Shown: piece by piece, positions 16,237-26,300 of the stretch
How the letters are laid out: the number at the start of each line of letters is the position of its first letter
Numbering within the stretch: position 1 is the first letter of the stretch
Assembly (NCBI GenBank): GCA_030149165.1
Contig: JASBRY010000008.1
Coordinates: forward strand, 62,001-126,000
DNA: 64,000 bases
Direction: 5' to 3'
Source: Phycisphaerales bacterium
GTDB lineage: Bacteria; Planctomycetota; Phycisphaerae; Phycisphaerales; UBA1924
The notes under the pieces: generated by a model
Told to the model about the DNA's origin: nothing
Seen by the model: the letters and a program-made list of their open reading frames with translations, nothing else
The model's database searches: none
Position numbers and translations under genes: made by a program

Positions 16237-17886
16237 ATGGCTGGTAAAGTTTCATCTGATCCGAACATCTTTATTCTTCCCGATCTTGGTGAGGGGCTTG
16301 AGGAAGCCGAGCTCATTAAGTGGGTCGTGAAGGAAGGCGACACTGTCGATGAACTCGAGGTGATCGCGGAGATGGAGACAGACAAGGCGCTCGTTGAGGT
16401 GCCATCTCCTCGTGCGGGAACGATCAAGACATTGCACGGCAATGACGGCGACATCATCAAGGTCGGAGCACCGTTCGTAACCTACGAGGGTGGTCCGGAT
16501 GACGCTCCCGCGGCGGCACCAGCTCCGGCTGCTCAAGCGGAGGATGATCGTCCTGAGGATCAGGGGTCTGTGGTCGGACAGATGTCGGACTCGACTCCTG
16601 GGATGGGATCGAGTGACGGGAAAGCACTCGCGTCTCCGGCGGTTCGTCGCATGGCGCGTGATGCGGGCATTGATATCAACTCGGTCGCGGGCACTGGGAT
16701 CGGTGGACGCGTCACGAAGAAGGACATCGAGAACGCGAAGCAAGGCGGCGGAAGCGCTCCTGCTCAGAAAGCAACACCTTCTACGCCATCGGCGCCTTCA
16801 CAACCTGCAGCGTCGGCGCCGAGTGCACCGGCGCCTTCGGCTCCTTCGCGACCTGCGGAGACTCGTCGCCCGTTGAACCTGCCGACGACTCAGATCTCTC
16901 CTTCCTACGCTCCGCAGCAAGCGCCTGCGGCTCAGTACCAGCAGCCTTATCCTCCTCAGTACCCACCCCACTATCCACAGCAGTATCCGCCGCAGTACGG
17001 CTATCAACCTCCGGCGTATGGGTACCAGCCTTATGGATACGCTCCGCCTCCACCACCTCCGGGATACGGATACCCACCTCCACCACCTCAGTATGGACAA
17101 CCGATGGGCGGTGGCGTGCCTGCAGCTCCGGGATACCAGGGGCCTTCGGCGCATCGTCCGATTCCAGATCCAGCGCAGCAGGGTATGGTCCAACCTGGAC
17201 ACAGCGAGGCACGGATCCCGTTCAAGGGTGTGCGTCGGACGATCGCGAATCGATTGCGCAGCGCAGTCGACACGGCGGTGCACTTCACTGTGGTCGATGA
17301 AGCGGATGTGACGGCGCTCGATGCGCTCCGCAAGGATGTCAGCGCACAGAGTGGTGTGAAAATTAGCTTCCTGCCGTTTGTGTGTGCAGCGGTTTCGCGC
17401 TCGCTCGCGGGACGCTTCGACGCGATGAACGCGATTGTCGATGATGAAGCACAAGAGATCGTTCAGTACGGTCCAGTGCATCTCGGTATTGCGACGGATA
17501 CGGATTCTGGACTCATGGTTCCGGTCGTGCGCGACAGTGATCGGATGAATGTTGTCGAACTTGCGCAATCGATCGCTCAGATCGCGGCGAGTGCACGCGA
17601 TCGTTCAATCCCGCGTGAGCAGTTGATGGGATCGACCTTCACGGTCAGCAATGTTGGTTCCCACGCGGGACGCTTTGCGACGCCTGTGATTAACTATCCT
17701 GAGGTCGCGATCCTTGCGATTGGCAAGGCGTACGACGGTGCGGTTGTGCAGGATGGGCAGCTGATGCTCGGAAAGCGGATGCCTTTGTCGCTTGCGTGTG
17801 ACCATCGTGTTGTGGATGGAGCGACAGCGGCGCTGGCGCTTGCTGAGATCGTCGAATTGCTTCAGAATCCCGAATCACTGCTCTGA
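16237..17886 (+). CDS. pdhC: 2-oxoacid dehydrogenase E2 (dihydrolipoamide acyltransferase) with Tyr/Pro-rich linker
   Basis: 549 residues. One lipoyl domain (~10-85, lipoylated Lys50 in METDKAL), an E1/E3-binding domain (~131-168, SPAVRRMARDAGID), and a catalytic domain from ~325 ending with the DHRVVDG active-site motif. The linker between (169-322) is unusual: besides the normal Ala/Pro stretch, residues 221-300 carry 16 Tyr set among Pro, Gln and Gly (QYPP, YGYQP, GYGYPP). E2 forms the cubic or icosahedral core and passes the acyl group to CoA. GAGG nine bases before the ATG. E3 is not in the operon. Confidence 0.92.
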   Translation: MAGKVSSDPNIFILPDLGEGLEEAELIKWVVKEGDTVDELEVIAEMETDKALVEVPSPRAGTIKTLHGNDGDIIKVGAPFVTYEGGPDDAPAAAPAPAAQAEDDRPEDQGSVVGQMSDSTPGMGSSDGKALASPAVRRMARDAGIDINSVAGTGIGGRVTKKDIENAKQGGGSAPAQKATPSTPSAPSQPAASAPSAPAPSAPSRPAETRRPLNLPTTQISPSYAPQQAPAAQYQQPYPPQYPPHYPQQYPPQYGYQPPAYGYQPYGYAPPPPPPGYGYPPPPPQYGQPMGGGVPAAPGYQGPSAHRPIPDPAQQGMVQPGHSEARIPFKGVRRTIANRLRSAVDTAVHFTVVDEADVTALDALRKDVSAQSGVKISFLPFVCAAVSRSLAGRFDAMNAIVDDEAQEIVQYGPVHLGIATDTDSGLMVPVVRDSDRMNVVELAQSIAQIAASARDRSIPREQLMGSTFTVSNVGSHAGRFATPVINYPEVAILAIGKAYDGAVVQDGQLMLGKRMPLSLACDHRVVDGATAALALAEIVELLQNPESLL

Positions 17887-18067
17887 ACTGACTCGTAAAC
17901 TGTCAAGTTCCTGTTCAGAACTGCTGATGCACTGCGGGGCAAAAGCACTATATTACCAGCAGGCGCAGCTCTAAGGTTGTGCTGATGGCTGATCCTGTGT
18001 AGATTAGAAGTACTCGTTTATTTAAAACGATACATATCATCAATCATTTGATACACAAGGAGACATC

Positions 18068-18907
18068 ATGAGATACTCGAAGATGAGCGTTGCTGTTTTA
18101 CTCTCGATCGCTGCGTCTGCGGCAATTGCTGAACCGATCGTGGTTCATCAAGCGGATGACACGCTGACCCCTGAGCGTTTCAACCTTCAGGATATTGATG
18201 CGTCGCATCCCAATCTTGCGTTCGATCTGGATGCACAGACTCTAAGCGGTGGCGCACTGGGAACGAACTTCCGTCCGGTGGTCATTGAGAACGGGACTGA
18301 ATGCTTCGGGACATTCCCTGGGAATCTACTCACAGAATCCGCGGATATTGGATTCATGAACATCACTGCAGGAACAGTCGTCGATGCGGCGACTGGCGGC
18401 TGGGTGTACACCGAGCCGTTATGTGATGTGGGGAGTGTGCTTGATGTTGTGCAGAATATGAATCCTGGAGATCCGTTCTGTGAACCTGGATGTATGTTTG
18501 AGTCTTCCAACTACTCTGGTGTTGGCGTGTTGTACATCCCGTTCCGTTGGCGCAACGACGGCGAGACCGATTGGTACTACGGGTGGAGCGCGTTTGAGGT
18601 CACTGAGGAGTACGCTGGAGAGTGCGCATTCACCTGTGTTCCTGACAAGACCAATCCGATGTTCGATGTCCAGTTCCGCTGGATCGCTGTGGGTTACGAA
18701 ACAGAACCCAATACCGGGATCGTCACAGGCGGCGGATTGTGCAGAGCGGATCTGAACTTTACAGGATCCCTCAACTTCCTCGATGTGTCGGACTTCTTGT
18801 CCAAATACGGCGATGGGGATCTGGCCGCGGACTTCAATGGCGATGGCAACCTGAACTTCCTGGATGTGTCGGAGTTTCTGAGTCAGTACGGCGATTGTGA
18901 GTTCTGA
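18068..18907 (+). CDS. Secreted protein with two C-terminal dockerin-like repeats
   Basis: 279 residues. Signal peptide (cleavage probably after AIAE, about residue 22). The middle domain is not recognised; it is rich in aromatic residues and has several Cys (for example ECAFTCVPD) that could form disulfides. The C-terminus carries two copies of a calcium-loop repeat, FTGSLNFLDVSDFLSKYGD and NGDGNLNFLDVSEFLSQYGD, ending CEF. The same module ends three other proteins in this window. AAGGAG lies seven bases before the ATG. Upstream, 17887-18067 holds TATATT (17949-17954), a possible -10 with no convincing -35. Confidence 0.8.
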   Translation: MRYSKMSVAVLLSIAASAAIAEPIVVHQADDTLTPERFNLQDIDASHPNLAFDLDAQTLSGGALGTNFRPVVIENGTECFGTFPGNLLTESADIGFMNITAGTVVDAATGGWVYTEPLCDVGSVLDVVQNMNPGDPFCEPGCMFESSNYSGVGVLYIPFRWRNDGETDWYYGWSAFEVTEEYAGECAFTCVPDKTNPMFDVQFRWIAVGYETEPNTGIVTGGGLCRADLNFTGSLNFLDVSDFLSKYGDGDLAADFNGDGNLNFLDVSEFLSQYGDCEF

Positions 18908-18981
18908 TCCGGTCTGACCCCTTCTGCGGTCTGGAATTGGCGTTTTTCCCAGAAGCTTCGTCTTGTGTTGGGTTTAGACGC

Positions 18982-19010
18982 TGGACGAGGCTCAGTTTGC
19001 GGGCTATGCT
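18982..19010 (+). promoter_or_regulatory. Promoter of rpmE
   Basis: TGGACG (18982-18987), 17-base spacer, TATGCT (19005-19010). The transcript would have a leader of about 38 bases with GGAAGG in front of the rpmE ATG. Confidence 0.5.
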
Positions 19011-19054
19011 TGACGCCCTCCGGATGGAAACCGGGGATACGGAAGGACATCGAC

Positions 19055-19276
19055 ATGAAGAACGACACCCACCCAACCTACTACCCATCATGCAAGGTCT
19101 ACTACAACGGCGAGGTTGTGATGACTGTCGGCGCTACGGTTCCAGAACTCAAAGTGGATGTCTGGTCTGGTTCACACCCATTCTTTACCGGTAAATCGAC
19201 CTTTGTCGACGCCGCGGGTCGTGTTGAGAAGTTCCAGAAGAAGTTCGCTGGGAACTACTTCAAGAAAGACAAGTAA
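19055..19276 (+). CDS. rpmE: 50S ribosomal protein L31
   Basis: 73 residues. YYPSCKVYYNGEVV, DVWSGSHPFFTGKSTFVD and AGRVEKFQKKF are typical of L31, a component of the central protuberance that bridges to the small subunit. Only one Cys is seen in the N-terminal part, so it is the zinc-free (C-minus) form. The ATG at 19055 was chosen for GGAAGG and family length. It stands alone between two genes for dockerin-tailed proteins, with its own promoter and terminator. Confidence 0.93.
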   Translation: MKNDTHPTYYPSCKVYYNGEVVMTVGATVPELKVDVWSGSHPFFTGKSTFVDAAGRVEKFQKKFAGNYFKKDK

Positions 19277-19307
19277 ACGCTCGCAACGAGTATCGCCACT
19301 ATTTACG

Positions 19308-19335
19308 CACCTCGGGACACCCCGAGGTGTTTTTC
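19308..19335 (+). terminator. Rho-independent terminator of rpmE
   Basis: Nine-base perfect stem CACCTCGGG (19308-19316) / CCCGAGGTG (19321-19329) with loop ACAC, then TTTTTC. Confidence 0.85.
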
Positions 19336-19620
19336 ATTTTTGTATGGGATCGGCCCCAAAGAACTCAGCGATTTGTTATCGGTGGTGATGGTTTGGCTGA
19401 AAACCTCCTTGATTCGGTCAAATCTCGTTAACTTATTGGGATTCAGTATTTACAGTCGGCGTTTGATCGGCTAATTTCCTATGCAGGAGTACTTGCATCC
19501 ATCGCGGGGGATGCCGGGGGTTGTTGTTCACCCACGGCGGTGTTTGGATGAACTGAGAGCGTCGAGCGGATTGATCGCATAGATTGCGACGGTCTGCGAG
19601 CATACATAAGGGAAATACAT
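19336..19620 (+). other. Intergenic region upstream of the matrixin-like gene
   Basis: About 285 bases without a gene. It is AT-richer at 19390-19490 and ends with GGGAAATACAT before the ATG at 19621. TTGATT (about 19409) and TATTTA (about 19447) are weak promoter elements at poor spacing; I cannot name a promoter with confidence. Probably the regulatory and leader region of the secreted protease. Confidence 0.4.
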
Positions 19621-22600
19621 ATGCGTTTTCAATCATTGATGTTGGCCAGCCTTGGCTCGGTCATGGCTTTGATCTCGGGTTCTGTGAATGCGGGTGTCAG
19701 TGAGCACTGCGATGCGTGCATCCACGATCAAGCTGCGGAAGAGTGCGTTGAGCGTGACCTCGAGTTGATTGCTCAGTCGCTGCTGCCTGCACTCCCTGCA
19801 GAGGAACAAGCAAAGATCATCGCGATGGGTGGGATCGGGACCGAGCAGTACAACACTGAAGCTCGCTCATTGGTGCCGTTTGATGGTCAGCAGGAAGCTT
19901 CTGTATGGCTCGAAGCTTCGCTGAAAGAGATGACCGATCATGAGATGAGCGAACAACAAGTGTCGGCGCTCCGGAGTATCGCGCATGCTCTTGATACCGA
20001 TGTCGTTGTGCCACAGCTCTGCTTCGCTCCAGAAACCAACAATGATTATGTATGGCTCGCGACGCAGATGCTCTCGACAATAAATCCCAATGCATTCCAG
20101 CAAGCGCCGCGCTGGGAACGCACGGTGCTGAGCGGAGATAATCTCCAGCAGGGTGATCCGACCATTTTCACATACTCGTTTGTTCCCGATGGAACATTCA
20201 TTCCCGACGCGGGGTTCGGGGCGGGCAACTCACAGCTGTTTGCTTGGCTCAATAACTTGTACGGCTCAACCCCGGTCTGGCAGGATTTGTTTGCTCAGGT
20301 CTTTGATCGCTGGGCAGAGTTGACGGGGACGAGCTATGTCTACGAACCCAATGACGACGGGGTGACCTTCCAGTTCTTTGACGGTCAGGAAAACACGCGA
20401 GGCGATATCCGGATCGCGGCGATGGTGCTTGACGGGAACTCGGGTGTACTCGCGTACAACTATTTCCCGTCATTTGGTGGGGATATGGTCTTTGATGCGT
20501 TCGACAGCTTCTACAACAACACTGGTGGAAACTCGCTCGGATTCCGGAATGTGACTGCGCACGAGCACGGGCACGGTGCTGGGATGTTCCATGTCTGTCC
20601 TCGCGAGAACAACAAGCTGATGGAGCCGTTTGTATCCTTCCAGTTTGATGGTCCGCAGATTGATGACATCCTGAATGGCCAGCGTCACTACGGCGATGCT
20701 GCTGAACCAAACGATAACGGAGCGAATCCGTTTGATCTGGGGAGCATGACCATCAATGAGACATTGGAGTTCAACCAGTTCAGCCTGGATGATATCTCTG
20801 ATGTGGATTTTTATAGACTGAATTTGCAGACTCCTGCACTTGTCGATATCACGGTGACTCCGTCGGCGGCGACTTATCTGGAAGGTCCACAGACAGAGAT
20901 GTGCAGTGTCGAAGATCCTGAGGCGGTTCTTACCAACTACAACTTCATCTTTGATTTGCAGCTCCGCGTGTACTCTTCGGACAACCTGAACACACCTTTG
21001 GTTTCCGCGACATTGTTCCCGGCTGGGTTTGCAGAACCACTTGAACTCCCTGCGTTGACATCAGGTGATTACATCATTGAGGTCTTTGCAAATCCGTTTA
21101 TCGACAACGAGAGTGTTCAGTTGTACGACATTGATATCGCGACTTCCACCTTGCTTGGTATCAGTGCTCAGAATCCGACTTATATTGAGCCGGGTGTAGA
21201 GACAAGCTTCACAGTCACACTGAATCCATTCGAGCAAGATATACAAAACGGCTCGGAGTTCTTGAACTACCGGATCGATTCGGGAGAGTACATGCAGGTA
21301 CCGCTGGTTCCGACCAAGGGACTGGAGTACACCGCGACATTCCCAGGATTCGATTGTGATCCTGACGCGGTGGTTGAGTACTACATCGAGGCGAGCACGG
21401 TCGATGCTGATGTTTCGTTCACGCTCCCGATCGGTGGCGGCGACGATCCGTTCCGTGCGTTCATTGGTGAGCCTTCGGCGTTCTTTATGGACAACTTCCA
21501 GTCTGAGATGGGCTGGTCCGTGACAGGTCCAATCGAAGGACAAGCGGCTGGTCAGTGGGAGCGTGGAGTTCCTGCAGGCGATGGGTCGCGTGGTGATCCG
21601 CCGATGGACGCTGATAGATCCGGGCAATGCTACCTCACTGGGAATGGCGGACCTGGATCGAACACTGATGTCGATGGTGGTCCAACTATTTTGAACTCCC
21701 CAATCTTCGATGTGTCTGATGTTGTTCGTCCGAGTGTTTCCTACTGGAGATGGTTCGACAACACTGGGTCGGGTACGGGATCTGGACCTGATGATCCGAA
21801 TGACGACTTCTTTGTGGAAGTTTCAGACAATGGTGGATTGGATTGGTTCTTGCTCGAAGAAGTCGAAGCGAACTCATTGCAAGCTGAGGGCGGCTGGTTC
21901 TTCGTTGAACTCGATCTGATCGATGAGCTGGCAGATGATTTCCCAGACTTCAACTTTTCGACCTCTCAACTCCAACTTCGATTTGTTGTCGAGGATACGC
22001 AGAACGCATCGGTTATCGAAGCGGGCGTGGATGGTGTCTCCGTCAGCGAGTTGATCTGTGATGACCCGCAGCCTGTGATCAGTCTGGTGGCTGAACCAGC
22101 GAGTGAGATTCTCCCAGGTGAGGATTATGTGTTCGAAGTGCTGATTGATCAGCCAATCGATCAGATTGTGCCTGGGACGGAGATGCTTTCTTACATCACA
22201 GCCGATGGTGGAACGGGTGTTGGAAGCGGATTCGTTGAGGTGCCTTTGGTCAGCAATGGCGGCAACAGCTACACCGCGACGATCCCTGCTCAGGACTGTA
22301 ATCCGAATCACGATGCACTCCCTGATGGCGGATTCGATGTGAGCTACTTCATCAGCGTCGAGGGCGTGAACACCGGTCTAACAACATTCCCGGATCTGAA
22401 TGAGGCCGCTTTGCTCGGCTACAACATCGGTGAAGCGATGCTGGTCTTTGAGGACAACTTTGAGCTCGATACCGGATGGTCAGTCAGTGGCGGCGCGAAG
22501 GGCCCACTCGATGGGATGTGGGAACGCGGCGTACCAATGGGTGACGGCGGGTTCGGTGACCCAACAGTTGATGCCGATGGATCGGGAAGTTGCTTCGTCA

Positions 22601-23208
22601 CTGGGAATACTGCTGGAGGCGTGAACTCTGATGTGGACTCACTGACGATCCTGACTTCACCTGTGTTCGATATCGCGGACATGATCGAACCCACAATGAT
22701 CTATTCACGCTGGTACGACAATACCGGTGGTGGCACCGGAACAGCGCCGGGTGCGGATGTAATGGAAGTCGGAATCTCGTACGATGGCGGCGAATCTTAT
22801 GAAACGCTCGACATCATCGGTCCGAACAACGAAGAGTCGATGGGAGGCTGGATTGTGTCCGAGCTTCCACTGGACAGCTTCCAGCCCGGCACTTCGATGA
22901 TGCGTGTACGCTTCCTTGTTTCGGATATGGGACAGGGATCGATCATCGAAGCGGGCGTCGACGATGTGACAATCCGAGGATTGGTCTGTGAGAGCGTGGA
23001 TGCCTGTCCTGCGGACCTCGCTGGGAATCCTGATGGGACACCTGACGGACTGCTCAACTTCTTTGATGTCTCGGCGTACCTCGCTTTGTACGGCTCGGGG
23101 AATCCGGATGCTGACCTTGCCGGGAATCCTGATGGATCTCCAGACGGCATGCTCAACTTCTTCGATGTGTCGGAGTACCTGCTCCAATTCTCGATGGGCT
23201 GCCCGTAA
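19621..23208 (+). CDS. Large secreted matrixin-like metalloprotease with duplicated beta domains and dockerin-like tail
   Basis: 1195 residues with a signal peptide (cleavage near Ala24). The zinc site is His314-Glu315-x2-His318-x5-His324 (HEHGHGAGMFH), the metzincin consensus, followed by a Met-turn-like KLMEP and the matrixin-type segment DDILNGQRHYG. Then come a PPC-like domain (~380-500) and two copies of a ~200-residue unit (~615-830 and ~935-1130) with W-E-R-G-(V)-P, D-A-D-x-S-G and VIEAGVD motifs, as in immune-inhibitor-A-like proteins. Two C-terminal repeats (LLNFFDVSAYLALYGS, MLNFFDVSEYLLQF) end MGCP. It is probably exported and cell-surface associated. Confidence 0.85.
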   Translation: MRFQSLMLASLGSVMALISGSVNAGVSEHCDACIHDQAAEECVERDLELIAQSLLPALPAEEQAKIIAMGGIGTEQYNTEARSLVPFDGQQEASVWLEASLKEMTDHEMSEQQVSALRSIAHALDTDVVVPQLCFAPETNNDYVWLATQMLSTINPNAFQQAPRWERTVLSGDNLQQGDPTIFTYSFVPDGTFIPDAGFGAGNSQLFAWLNNLYGSTPVWQDLFAQVFDRWAELTGTSYVYEPNDDGVTFQFFDGQENTRGDIRIAAMVLDGNSGVLAYNYFPSFGGDMVFDAFDSFYNNTGGNSLGFRNVTAHEHGHGAGMFHVCPRENNKLMEPFVSFQFDGPQIDDILNGQRHYGDAAEPNDNGANPFDLGSMTINETLEFNQFSLDDISDVDFYRLNLQTPALVDITVTPSAATYLEGPQTEMCSVEDPEAVLTNYNFIFDLQLRVYSSDNLNTPLVSATLFPAGFAEPLELPALTSGDYIIEVFANPFIDNESVQLYDIDIATSTLLGISAQNPTYIEPGVETSFTVTLNPFEQDIQNGSEFLNYRIDSGEYMQVPLVPTKGLEYTATFPGFDCDPDAVVEYYIEASTVDADVSFTLPIGGGDDPFRAFIGEPSAFFMDNFQSEMGWSVTGPIEGQAAGQWERGVPAGDGSRGDPPMDADRSGQCYLTGNGGPGSNTDVDGGPTILNSPIFDVSDVVRPSVSYWRWFDNTGSGTGSGPDDPNDDFFVEVSDNGGLDWFLLEEVEANSLQAEGGWFFVELDLIDELADDFPDFNFSTSQLQLRFVVEDTQNASVIEAGVDGVSVSELICDDPQPVISLVAEPASEILPGEDYVFEVLIDQPIDQIVPGTEMLSYITADGGTGVGSGFVEVPLVSNGGNSYTATIPAQDCNPNHDALPDGGFDVSYFISVEGVNTGLTTFPDLNEAALLGYNIGEAMLVFEDNFELDTGWSVSGGAKGPLDGMWERGVPMGDGGFGDPTVDADGSGSCFVTGNTAGGVNSDVDSLTILTSPVFDIADMIEPTMIYSRWYDNTGGGTGTAPGADVMEVGISYDGGESYETLDIIGPNNEESMGGWIVSELPLDSFQPGTSMMRVRFLVSDMGQGSIIEAGVDDVTIRGLVCESVDACPADLAGNPDGTPDGLLNFFDVSAYLALYGSGNPDADLAGNPDGSPDGMLNFFDVSEYLLQFSMGCP

Positions 23209-23231
23209 ACGGATTGTAAATTGAAACTCAG

Positions 23232-23260
23232 GGACGCCTCGTTTGAGGCGTCCTTTTTTT
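23232..23260 (+). terminator. Rho-independent terminator after the matrixin-like gene
   Basis: Perfect nine-base stem GGACGCCTC (23232-23240) / GAGGCGTCC (23245-23253), loop GTTT, followed by seven T. Confidence 0.9.
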
Positions 23261-23270
23261 GTCCGTATGG

Positions 23271-23298
23271 CTGAAAATCGTCCCGAGGCATGTATAAT
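23271..23298 (+). promoter_or_regulatory. Promoter of metH
   Basis: CTGAAA (23271-23276), 16-base spacer and a consensus TATAAT (23293-23298). The -10 lies downstream of the in-frame ATG at 23290, which rules that ATG out and fixes the start at 23329. Confidence 0.6.
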
Positions 23299-23328
23299 CC
23301 GTTCATCCAGAAAAACGGATTGAACGCT

Positions 23329-26300
23329 ATGAGCTACACACAACACGGCAAACGACTCCTTGAACAACTCCGAGAGGCGATTCTGGTCTGGGATGGCGCG
23401 ATGGGCACTCAGATCCATGCGCTGGATCTGGATATCGATGAGCACTATCAGGGGTGCGAGAACTGCACGGACATCCTCTCGCTGAGCTGTCCTGAGCAGA
23501 TCGGGGAGATCCATCGTGGGTATCTGCGAGCCGGCGCGGATGTGATCTCGACCAATACCTTTGGTGGCGCGGCGCATGTGCTTGGTGAGTTTGATCGGAG
23601 TGATGATGCTCGTGCGGTGTGTCGTTCCGCGGCGGAGATCGCGCGTCAAGCAGCGGATGAGTTCAGCACTGATGCGCAGCCTCGCTTTGTTGCGGGATCG
23701 CTCGGTCCTGGGACAAAGTTGATCACGCTTGGTCAGATTTCATTCGATGATCTGCGTGATTCGTATGCACAAGCGGCGATGGGTTTGATCGAGGGTGGTG
23801 TGGATGTCGTGCTCATAGAGACCTGTCAGGACTTGCTGCAGATCAAGTGTGCCGTGCAGTCGATTGAGCAGGCGGAGCGGGAGCTTGGGATTGAGATTGG
23901 ATCGGTCCCGATCTTTGTTTCGGTGACGATCGAGCAGACCGGGACGATGCTTGTGGGCAGTTCTATCGAGGCGGCAATGGAATCGCTTCGCCCTCTTCCG
24001 ATCGCGGCGCTCGGATTGAACTGCGCGACTGGTCCGGTGGAGATGATGAACCATGTTCGATCGCTTGCCAAGAAGTGGGATCGTCCGATCACGGTGATGC
24101 CCAACGCTGGACTCCCGGTGCTTGAGGAGGGCAAGACGGTCTATCCACTGGGTCCTGACTCATTTGTCAAAGCGGTGAAGCCGATGCTCGATGAGGGGCT
24201 CGTCGATGCGATCGGAGGATGCTGTGGTACGACTCCGGAGCACATTGCGAAGCTCCGTAAGTTTGTCAATGACCATTCGAAAGTCCAACGAGACGATGCG
24301 GTGGTCGTCCCGAGTTGTTCTTCGCTGTATTCAGCGGTCGAGTATCGTCAGGACCTGTCGCTGTTGATCATCGGCGAGCGCTGCAACGCGTCGGGATCAA
24401 GGAAGTTCAAGCGATTGCTTGAGGAAGAGGATTTCGATGGGATCGTGTCTCTGGCGCGTCAGCAAGTGCGTGATGGATCGCATGTGATCGATATCAATGT
24501 CGATGTCGCTGGACGCGACAACGCGCGGGACATGCACGAAGTAGTGACACGGATCGTCAAGCAGGTGGATGCCCCACTCATGCTTGACTCGACGAATCCG
24601 AAGGTGATCCTCGCGGGACTCAAAGCATCGGGGGGCAAGTGCATCATCAACAGCGCGAACTTCGAGGAGGGAGACGAGAAGTTCGATGAGCTGTGCGTGC
24701 TCGCGAAGCGGTTCGGCGCTGGATTGGTGATCGGAACGATCGACGAGGATGAAGAGAACGCGATGGCGCGGACGGCGGAGCGGAAGCTCTCGATCGCGAC
24801 GCGCGGGATCGAGCGTGCCGTGGATGTGCACGGGTTGCTCGCGTCGGATCTGTTTATTGATCCGCTCGTGCTTCCTGTTTCGACTGGGATGGACTCGGAT
24901 CGTCGCAGCGCCAGTGAGCTCATCGAGGGGACCAAACAGATTGCTCAGACGCATCCTCAGGTGCAACTGACCTGCGGATTGTCGAATGTTTCGTTTGGCT
25001 TAAAGCCGTCGGCTCGTGTCGTGATTAACGCGGTGCTGATGCACGAGCTCGTCGAAGCGGGGATGAGCAGCGCGATCTTGCATGCATCGAAGATCACCCC
25101 TTTGCATCGGATCGATGAAGCACACAAAAACGCGGCGTTGGATCTGATTTATGATCGCCGGAGTGCTGATCAAGGCGGGACAGGACTCCCTCAGGGGGTC
25201 GATATTCCCAAGCATGATCCGTTGTCGCATCTGATCGATCTCTTCAAGGACGAGGATGAGCAAGTCGATCAGGTTCAGCAAGCAGATCTGACGCTTGAGC
25301 AACGGCTGCGGAACCACATCATCAATGGTGAACGCGAGCATCTCGAGGAATCGATCGATGAAGCGCTCGAGCAATACACGGCGCTGGAGATCATCAACGA
25401 TCACTTGCTTGACGGGATGAAGACGGTCGGCGAGTTGTTCGGGAGCGGGCAGATGCAGCTGCCGTTTGTTCTTCAAAGCGCTGAGGTGATGAAGCGTGCG
25501 GTGGCGCTGCTTGAGCCTCATATGGAGAAGAGTGATTCGGTGTCCAAGGGATCGATCGTGCTCGCGACGGTCAAGGGTGATGTGCATGACATCGGGAAGA
25601 ACCTGGTTGATATCCTCCTGTCGAATAACGGATTTACGGTGCACAACCTCGGGATCAAGCAGCCGATTGATGCGATCCTCAAGTCGTATCAAGAAACCAA
25701 GGCGGACGCGATCGGGTTGTCCGGACTGCTCGTCAAGAGCGTCAATGTGATGGAGGAGAATCTCCACGAACTCAACAAGTCGGGGATCAAGGTCCCTGTG
25801 CTGCTTGGGGGCGCGGCGCTGACACGCAGTTATGCGGAAGGTCACCTGACCAATGTATACGAGGGGGATCTGCACTACGCGAAGGACGCGTTTGATGGTC
25901 TCGACACGATGAACGCGATTGTTTCGGGGACGAGCAAGGAGTTGCTCAGCGCGGCTCAGGAACGAGCGCAGACGCGCCAAGCGACGATCGCGAAGCATCA
26001 GGGCAAAATGAAACAATCCGCTTCGACCTCGGTATTGACTCGATCATCGGTTGTGCGTGACAATGAGGTCCCGACCCCACCATTCTGGGGGACGCGGGTG
26101 ATCGAGGATGTTTCGCTTCGGGATATCTTCGCGTACATCAATCCGACCGCGCTCTTTAGCGTGCAGTGGCAACTCAAACGAGGCAAGCAAGAGAAAGCGG
26201 CGTACGAGCAGATGCTTGATGATGTTGCTCGTCCCAAGTACGAAGAACTCAAGCAGGTGTGTTTGGAGCAGTCGATCCTGCAGCCTCGTGTGGTGTATGG

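Noticed and set aside
13792..17886. Calling the complex branched-chain 2-oxoacid dehydrogenase because leucine genes lie upstream
   Set aside because: E1-alpha loop and subunit features look closer to pyruvate dehydrogenase, and a terminator and a new promoter separate the two blocks; left open in the annotation.
23209..23328. Possible cobalamin riboswitch before metH
   Set aside because: Only a terminator, a promoter and about 30 bases of leader fit; no B12-box-like sequence.
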